DNA from: JBDHTS01 sp044220535
GTDB taxonomy: Bacteria; Pseudomonadota; Alphaproteobacteria; Micavibrionales; Micavibrionaceae
Length of the DNA: 12,077 nucleotides
Direction of reading: 5' to 3'
Assembly (NCBI GenBank): GCA_044220535.1
Contig: JBGAQU010000083.1
Span: forward strand, 1-12,077
The position numbers and the translations under genes are program-made. Below are positions 7,839 to 12,077 of this stretch, one piece after another. A model generated the notes under the pieces. That model was given only the letters and a program-made list of their open reading frames with translations. It made no database searches and had not been told where the DNA came from. How positions within the stretch are numbered: the first letter of the stretch is position 1; each line of letters opens with the position of its first letter.

Positions 7839-8315
7839 TCTATAAGGCGCTTCCGCAATCAGGTTGGAAGCCAGCTGCGCCTCCCAGCGGTCGCCGTTGG
7901 CGAGGAGGCGATCTTTGTCGTAGTACAGTTCTTCCCTCGTCTCTGTCGCGAATTCAAAGTTCGGGCCTTCGACGATGGCATCAACGGGGCAGGCTTCCTG
8001 ACACAGGCCGCAATAGATGCATTTGGTCATGTCGATGTCGTAGCGCGTGGTGCGGCGGCTGCCGTCCTCTCGCGGTTCGGCCTCGATGGTGATGGCCAGG
8101 GCGGGGCAGACAGCTTCGCAGAGTTTGCAGGCGATGCAGCGCTCTTCCCCGTTGGCGTAGCGGCGCAAAGCGTGTTCGCCCCGGAAACGCGGGCTGATCG
8201 GCGCCTTTTCGAATGGGTAGTTGATCGTGACCTTTGGTGAAAAGAAGTACTTCAGCGTCAGGGCAAAGCCTTTGACGATTTCGACCAGGAGGAAGGAGCG
8301 CGCTTGCTGAAACAT
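7836..8315 (-). CDS. nuoI: NADH-quinone oxidoreductase subunit I (8Fe-8S ferredoxin type)
   Basis: Peripheral-arm subunit (TYKY homologue) carrying clusters N6a and N6b, which pass electrons toward N2 near the quinone site. It has 159 residues, typical for Alphaproteobacteria. Two complete CxxCxxCxxxCP motifs are visible: Cys60, 63, 66 and 70 (CIACKLCEAVCP) and Cys99, 102, 105 and 109 (CIYCGLCQEACP). The N-terminal amphipathic part (LLVEIVKGFALTLKYFF), which anchors it to the membrane arm, and the YPFEK...SPRFRGEHALRRY stretch are classical. The C-terminal FEFATETREELYYDK segment is also conserved. It begins ten bases after the 85-residue coiled-coil gene. Downstream it faces the opposite-strand unknown gene rather than nuoJ. 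Confidence 0.98.
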   Translation of the reverse strand: MFQQARSFLLVEIVKGFALTLKYFFSPKVTINYPFEKAPISPRFRGEHALRRYANGEERCIACKLCEAVCPALAITIEAEPREDGSRRTTRYDIDMTKCIYCGLCQEACPVDAIVEGPNFEFATETREELYYDKDRLLANGDRWEAQLASNLIAEAPYR

Positions 8316-8325
8316 GCAGAATCTT

Positions 8326-8583
8326 TCAGGGATTTTTTTCAGGAGGGGTTGGCTTGTTCAGATCTTCCAATGCTTCAAGACGGCCACGATGGTCATCCAG
8401 TTCGGCACTTTGCCAGCGGGTCGTGCTGTATATGCCGCCTACCATTGAATCGACGGATGCAAACCGCGCGTCAATCCGCCGCACAGCTTCTTTAATGACT
8501 GCCATATCAGCTTTAAGGGTTGCGGTATCAGCCTGCAGACTGCGTAAAATAGGAACTACAATATCAACAATCTGGTCAGTCAT
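8326..8583 (-). CDS. Unknown 85-residue coiled-coil protein between nuoH and nuoI
   Basis: Small soluble protein of unknown function. Residues about 5-45 show heptad-like spacing of hydrophobic residues (IVPILRSLQADTATLKADMAVIKEAVRRID), then a short break rich in G, S and T (MVGGIYSTTRWQS), a second helix (ELDDHRGRLEALEDL) and a proline-rich charged end. This suggests an oligomerising coiled coil or helical hairpin. Small proteins of this general appearance are common in Alphaproteobacteria, but I cannot name a family. It starts 35 bases after the nuoH stop and ends ten bases before nuoI, so it is co-transcribed. The ribosome binding site is poor (AAAGAG about 12 bases away). Coding status rests on its tight fit between two real genes and its protein-like residue pattern; a link to complex I is inference from position. 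Confidence 0.7.
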   Translation of the reverse strand: MTDQIVDIVVPILRSLQADTATLKADMAVIKEAVRRIDARFASVDSMVGGIYSTTRWQSAELDDHRGRLEALEDLNKPTPPEKNP

Positions 8584-8618
8584 GATTCAATTATACTCTT
8601 TTTGTTCCGGAAACGCTA

Positions 8619-9593
8619 TCAAGGCAATGCATCCATAGCCAAAAGCGTACCTGCCACAACTAATACCCATAACAGACTAAACGGCAGGAAGACTTTCCAA
8701 CCGAGGCGCATCAGCTGGTCATAGCGGTAGCGCGGGAGGGTCGCGCGGGCCCACAGGAACATGAACAGGATAAAGCTGGTTTTCAGGACGAACCAGACGA
8801 TGCCGGGAATAAAGGCCAGTTGTTCGACGGGTGCAAGCCAGCCGCCGAGGAACAGGACGGTGGTCATCGCGCTCATCAGGATCATGTTGGCGTATTCACC
8901 AAGGAAGAACAGCGCAAAGGTCATGGACGAATATTCGACCATGAAGCCGCCGGAGAGTTCGGATTCACCTTCCGGCAGGTCGAAGGGTGCGCGGTTGGTT
9001 TCGGCGAGGATGGAGATGAAGAACACGACCAGCATCGGGAACAGCAGCAGCTGCATCCACCAGGGACGCGCAGCCGTCACAATGTCATGGAGGTTCAGCG
9101 TACCTGTGCAGAGAAGAACGGTAACAATGACGAGGCCCATCGACACTTCATAAGACACCATCTGCGACGCGGAGCGCAGGCCACCGAGGAAGGCATAGCG
9201 GGAATTAGAGGCCCAGCCGGCCATGATGACGCCGTAAACGCCCATGGATGAAATGGCGAACAGGTACAGGATGCCGACATTGATATTGGCGATGACCCAG
9301 CGGTCCGTGACCGGGATAACGGCCCAGGCGATCAGCGCCAGCGTGAACAGGATGATCGGAGCCAGAAGGAAGACCGGGCGGTTGGCCTGGGACGGGATGA
9401 TCGTTTCCTTGGATAAAAGCTTGATGCCGTCCGCAATTGGTTGCAGCAGGCCGAACGGGCCGACCGTCATCGGGCCCTGACGCATCTGCATCGCGCCCAG
9501 CACCTTGCGTTCGAAATAGGTCAGGTAAGCGACCGAAAAGATAACGCCACCAATTGTGGCCAAGATCATGCCGACCATGACCAGCAGCCACAC
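8619..9593 (-). CDS. nuoH: NADH-quinone oxidoreductase subunit H
   Basis: Membrane subunit (ND1 homologue) that forms most of the quinone-access tunnel and the junction with the peripheral arm. 324 residues, about eight membrane helices. Visible landmarks: AYLTYFERKVLGAMQMRQGP at 22-41, PFGLLQPIADGIKLLSKE at 46-63, INVGILYLFAISSMGVYG at 104-121, and the conserved acidic loop AETNRAPFDLPEGESELSGG at 197-216 followed by VEYSSM. PRYRYDQLMRLGWK near 287-300 is also invariant. The frame has no ATG at its 5' end; the only standard start is GTG at 9593, which leaves an N-terminus some five residues shorter than I expect for this family and no Shine-Dalgarno sequence. An ATG at 9640, right after the restored end of the MazG-like gene, is one frame off, so a sequencing error or real indel near 9593-9600 is possible. 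Confidence 0.95.
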   Translation of the reverse strand: MWLLVMVGMILATIGGVIFSVAYLTYFERKVLGAMQMRQGPMTVGPFGLLQPIADGIKLLSKETIIPSQANRPVFLLAPIILFTLALIAWAVIPVTDRWVIANINVGILYLFAISSMGVYGVIMAGWASNSRYAFLGGLRSASQMVSYEVSMGLVIVTVLLCTGTLNLHDIVTAARPWWMQLLLFPMLVVFFISILAETNRAPFDLPEGESELSGGFMVEYSSMTFALFFLGEYANMILMSAMTTVLFLGGWLAPVEQLAFIPGIVWFVLKTSFILFMFLWARATLPRYRYDQLMRLGWKVFLPFSLLWVLVVAGTLLAMDALP

Positions 9594-9643
9594 ATATAAT
9601 CTGATGCGAGAATATTCAATTGATGAAGGATATCTTCCATCGA

Positions 9644-10080
9644 TTATGCCGCCTTGCTTTTCTTGGCTATGTGCGACTCATAAACAGCGGCCAGGTCTGG
9701 CGGGCTGTAATTCGGGCCTTTCATGACCTTGCCGTCTTCGGGGCAGCGGTCAGTTTGCCATCCGCGCCCAGCTTGCGCATCATGTTCGAGCGATGGACTT
9801 CGTCGAATGCGGCCTTTTTGAGGGCTTGCAAGCCAAAGGAAAGATATGCGCCATCGAGGACGTATTGAAGGTCGGTCAGGGCGTCGAGCGCTTCAACGAT
9901 ATTCCCCTGCTCCAACGCCTCGCGCAGCTCGTCCAGTTCTTCCTGCAGCAGGTTGAGGCGCAGCTTGTTGGTCATGGCGTCGGCAATACCGGGTTCACCC
10001 AGAACCGGCAGGCCGTAAGCTTCTGTTGAAATTCCTGAACCTGATGTAAAGGTCGTCTTGTTACTCCATGGCTGCAACAT
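9644..10080 (-). pseudogene. MazG-like nucleotide pyrophosphohydrolase, frameshifted
   Basis: All-alpha NTP pyrophosphohydrolase of the MazG/PRA-PH type. As sequenced, the ATG at 10080 gives only 119 residues ending at 9721. Family marks in that frame: YGLPV at 22-26, the EELDEL acidic metal-binding motif at 47-52, DALTDLQYVLDG at 66-77 and EVHRSNMMRKLGADGK at 94-109. After that the frame goes wrong (LTAAPKTARS). The expected tail, DGKVMKGPNYSPPDLAAVY and onward, reads in another frame from about 9740 to a TAA at 9644-9646; one extra G on the plus strand in the GGGG at 9740-9743 restores it, giving about 145 residues. A second oddity lies near the start (10020-10046), where another frame gives HQVQEFQQK, the usual helix before YGLPV. 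The gene is either decaying or mis-sequenced. It probably once served nucleotide-pool cleaning; substrate unknown. Confidence 0.75.
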
Positions 10081-10165
10081 AAATGCGTTTCATACCGTAA
10101 GAACTTATACAATTACATGTAAGCTCTTACGGTGAATAATAAACCTAAAACGCAATGTTGCAAGC
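10071..10165. repeat. Long nested imperfect inverted repeat
   Basis: Inner arms CCGTAAGAACTTA (10095-10107) and TAAGCTCTTACGG (10120-10132) pair over 13 positions with one mismatch on the plus strand, which becomes a G-U pair in the minus-strand RNA; the 12-base loop holds part of the palindrome TTACATGTAA (10113-10122). Outer arms lie at 10071-10090 (GCTGCAACATAAATGCGTTT) and 10148-10165 (AAACGCAATGTTGCAAGC) and match as reverse complements apart from a three-base gap and one extra base. The outer left arm contains the start codon of the MazG-like gene. No T-tract follows on either strand, so it is not a standard terminator. It may be a palindromic mobile repeat, an RNA processing site, or a structure that hides the start codon. 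Confidence 0.75.
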
Positions 10166-10192
10166 CGAATTAGCTCTTATTTTAGAGGACAT

Positions 10193-10456
10193 TTATGGCT
10201 TTAATTGATCTAAGGCGCTGCTATACGCTGCCTTCAAAACCTCAGCCGGAGCCTGATCGCCGCCAACATTATTAATTTTTTCCCAGGCTTGCGTCAGAGG
10301 CCAACATTTAATACCGGCCATCTCTCCAACCTCTACTGCGGTTCTAAGGGTTCTTGCCGCCACATCCAATCCAACGCGCTCTTTCAAAGCCTCAGCCATA
10401 TAATAGACAGCCGTTCGCGCTTCCATTTTGGCTATTTGTGCAGGAGTTCCAAGCAT
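10193..10456 (-). CDS. Unknown 87-residue helical protein after nuoG
   Basis: Not recognised. A small soluble protein, apparently all helix: helix one at about residues 5-27 (AQIAKMEARTAVYYMAEALKE), helix two near 30-48 (DVAARTLRTAVEVGEMAG), a short loop containing the only cysteine (KCWPLTQAW), and a last helix (PAEVLKAAYSSALDQL). No signal peptide, membrane segment or catalytic motif. The start is well supported by AAGGAAGGA five to six bases before the ATG at 10456, within a purine-rich leader on the minus strand. It lies 57 bases after nuoG and is followed by a 112-base gap holding an inverted repeat. Nothing in the sequence shows its function; operon membership suggests co-expression with complex I only. 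Confidence 0.72.
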   Translation of the reverse strand: MLGTPAQIAKMEARTAVYYMAEALKERVGLDVAARTLRTAVEVGEMAGIKCWPLTQAWEKINNVGGDQAPAEVLKAAYSSALDQLKP

Positions 10457-10513
10457 AAAAATCCTTCCTTTCTTCTTTCTTGATTATTTTACAAGACAGG
10501 TATTAAAAAATTG

Positions 10514-12077
10514 TTACTCAGCAGCCATAATCATAGAAACATTAAATACTTCCAGGCATTTTGCCATGGTTTCGGAAGCACGGCAGATGGCGTTCGCCAT
10601 GTAGAAATTGGCCATATACGGTTCAAACGCCGTATTCTGAACCGAAGATGATGCGCCAAAAGCGGCCCAGGATGCGGCGGCGATCTGATCGATATTGCCC
10701 AAATGCGGCCATTCTTTCGCGATCCTGCGGCGCAGGGATGCCAGGTCGTCGTAAGGCAAAGCCTGACCCAGCATCGGCGACAGGGCGCGGATGATCTTCC
10801 AGTCCTCACGCGCTTCACCCGGCGGGTTGACCGCACGCTGCGCACGCTGAACACGGCCTTCGAGGTTGACGTAGAGGCCGTCTTTTTCCGTGTAGGCGGC
10901 GCCCGGCAGGATGACATCGGCGCGCGCGGCGCCGATGTCGCCGTGATGGCCTTGATAAACGACAAAAGCACGCGGGCTGATGGCGCGCATGTCCATATCG
11001 TCCGCGCCGAGAAGCCAGACGAAATCCATTGTGCTTAAATCAAACGGTTCAGCTGCAACGAAGCCAATATCCAAAGCACCAACACGAGAAGCGGCGGTAT
11101 GCAGGATATTAAAGCCATTCCAACCGTCTTTCACCATGCCGAATTTTTCGGCGACGGCGCGGGCCAGGCCCTGTACCGCCTCACCCTGCCCGCCTTGCAT
11201 CGCGGCCATGCCGAGGATGATCATCGGGCGTTCGGCTTTTTCAAGGATGGCGGCGAATTCGCCTTTGCCGCTTAACAGGTTTTGAAGGTCGGTGACGTTG
11301 GCACCCAACTGGCGTACAGGGTAACCAAGATCATGCGCCGGACCGATTGACCCGATTTTGACCCGTTTATTGAACCATGCCTTGCGGATGCGGGCATTGA
11401 CCATGGCCGCTTCCCAGCGCGGGTTCGTGCCGACAAGAAGAATGGCGTCGGCCTGCTCAATGCCTGCGATGGTCGTATTGAACAGGTAACCTGCACGAGC
11501 GGAGGCGTCGAATTCAGCGCCATCGATCCGGCATTCCAGATTCGTGATGCCGCCAAACACCAGAAGATCCTTTAGTGCGACCATTGATTCAAGGTCGCAG
11601 AGATCGCCAGCCAGGGCGGCGGTCTTTTTGGGTTTGGAGGCGGCCAGCCTGTCGGCGACCACGGTAAAGGCTTCGTCCCAGTTGGCGGGTCTTAAACGGT
11701 CCGTCTGCGTATCACGGATGTAGGGACGGTCAAGGCGCTGGCGTTTCAGGCCGTCGCAGGCATGGCGTGTGCGGTCGCTGATCCATTCCTCGTTCACGTC
11801 TTCATGCAGGCGCGGCAAAACGCGCAACACTTCGCCGGAGCGCGAATCGACGCGGATATTGGAGCCGACGGCATCATGCACGTCTATGGTTTCGGTTTTT
11901 ACCAGTTCCCATGGTCGGGCGGTGAACGCATAAGGCTTGCTGGTCAGTGCGCCGACCGGGCAGACATCGACAAGGTTGCCGGAGAGTTCAGAGGATACAG
12001 CTTTCTCGATAAAAGTGCTGATTTCCACATCCTCGCCCCGGTTCAGAAGGCCCAGCTCCGGCACGCCGGCGATTTCC
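10514..12077 (-). CDS. nuoG: NADH-quinone oxidoreductase subunit G, 5' end outside window
   Basis: Large iron-sulphur subunit of the complex I peripheral arm (75-kDa homologue). About 520 C-terminal residues are present and the frame is open to the window edge, so roughly the first 170 residues (the 2Fe-2S cluster and most 4Fe-4S ligands) lie outside. Near the visible start, SSELSGNLVDVCPVGALTSKPYAF carries the distal cysteine of a tetranuclear cluster, followed by TARPWEL and LPRLHEDVNEEWISDRTR, the hallmark entry into the molybdopterin-oxidoreductase-like domain. That domain fills the rest (for example LLVGTNPRWEAAMVNARIRK and the VILPGAAYTEKDGLYVNLEGR stretch) but is catalytically inactive in this family. 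No CxxCxxxC motif follows, so cluster N7 is absent, as in mitochondria and other Alphaproteobacteria. No frameshift seen. Confidence 0.97.
   Translation of the reverse strand, partial: EIAGVPELGLLNRGEDVEISTFIEKAVSSELSGNLVDVCPVGALTSKPYAFTARPWELVKTETIDVHDAVGSNIRVDSRSGEVLRVLPRLHEDVNEEWISDRTRHACDGLKRQRLDRPYIRDTQTDRLRPANWDEAFTVVADRLAASKPKKTAALAGDLCDLESMVALKDLLVFGGITNLECRIDGAEFDASARAGYLFNTTIAGIEQADAILLVGTNPRWEAAMVNARIRKAWFNKRVKIGSIGPAHDLGYPVRQLGANVTDLQNLLSGKGEFAAILEKAERPMIILGMAAMQGGQGEAVQGLARAVAEKFGMVKDGWNGFNILHTAASRVGALDIGFVAAEPFDLSTMDFVWLLGADDMDMRAISPRAFVVYQGHHGDIGAARADVILPGAAYTEKDGLYVNLEGRVQRAQRAVNPPGEAREDWKIIRALSPMLGQALPYDDLASLRRRIAKEWPHLGNIDQIAAASWAAFGASSSVQNTAFEPYMANFYMANAICRASETMAKCLEVFNVSMIMAAE

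Noticed and set aside
1..12077. CRISPR array, tRNA or rRNA gene, riboswitch
   Set aside because: No regularly spaced direct repeats, no cloverleaf or rRNA-like sequence and no recognisable riboswitch core were noticed; gene density leaves little room.

Overview
The window is the 3' half of an alphaproteobacterial NADH:quinone oxidoreductase (complex I, nuo) operon. Almost everything lies on the minus strand, so transcription runs from right to left: nuoG (its start lies outside the window), nuoH, nuoI, nuoJ, nuoK, nuoL, nuoM, nuoN, then birA (its 3' end lies outside). A biotin ligase gene directly after nuoN, the absence of the extra N7 cluster motif in NuoG, and the sequence style of NuoH and NuoI (closer to Rhodospirillales/Rickettsiales-type proteins than to enterobacterial ones) all point to Alphaproteobacteria. 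The genus cannot be told. The nuo genes are moderately GC-rich by eye; several inserted genes are visibly AT-richer.

Right part (12077-8619): the C-terminal ~520 residues of NuoG, then an unknown 87-residue protein, a MazG-like nucleotide pyrophosphohydrolase gene that is broken by frameshifts, and NuoH. A long nested inverted repeat sits between the 87-residue gene and the MazG-like gene and overlaps the latter's start codon. NuoH reads only from a GTG; a better-placed ATG 47 bases upstream is out of frame, so an indel may also lie there.

Middle (8618-6856): a short coiled-coil protein of unknown function lies between nuoH and nuoI. After nuoI the operon is interrupted by an AT-rich gene of unknown function on the opposite strand (7092-7790), which has its own candidate promoter and Shine-Dalgarno sequence. 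nuoJ therefore needs either read-through of about 1 kb or its own promoter in 6856-7091.

Left part (6855-1): nuoJ-nuoK overlap by four bases. A 123-residue unknown protein is tightly packed between nuoK and nuoL. Then nuoL, nuoM and nuoN (the three antiporter-like proton-pumping subunits) and birA follow with overlaps or tiny gaps.

The nuo products form the membrane arm (H, J, K, L, M, N), the quinone-side ferredoxin-like subunit (I) and the large iron-sulphur subunit (G) of one respiratory proton pump. I see no undescribed multi-gene system. What stands out is that five non-nuo genes have entered an otherwise canonical operon, with a cluster of apparent frameshifts and a palindromic element around 9.6-10.2 kb.
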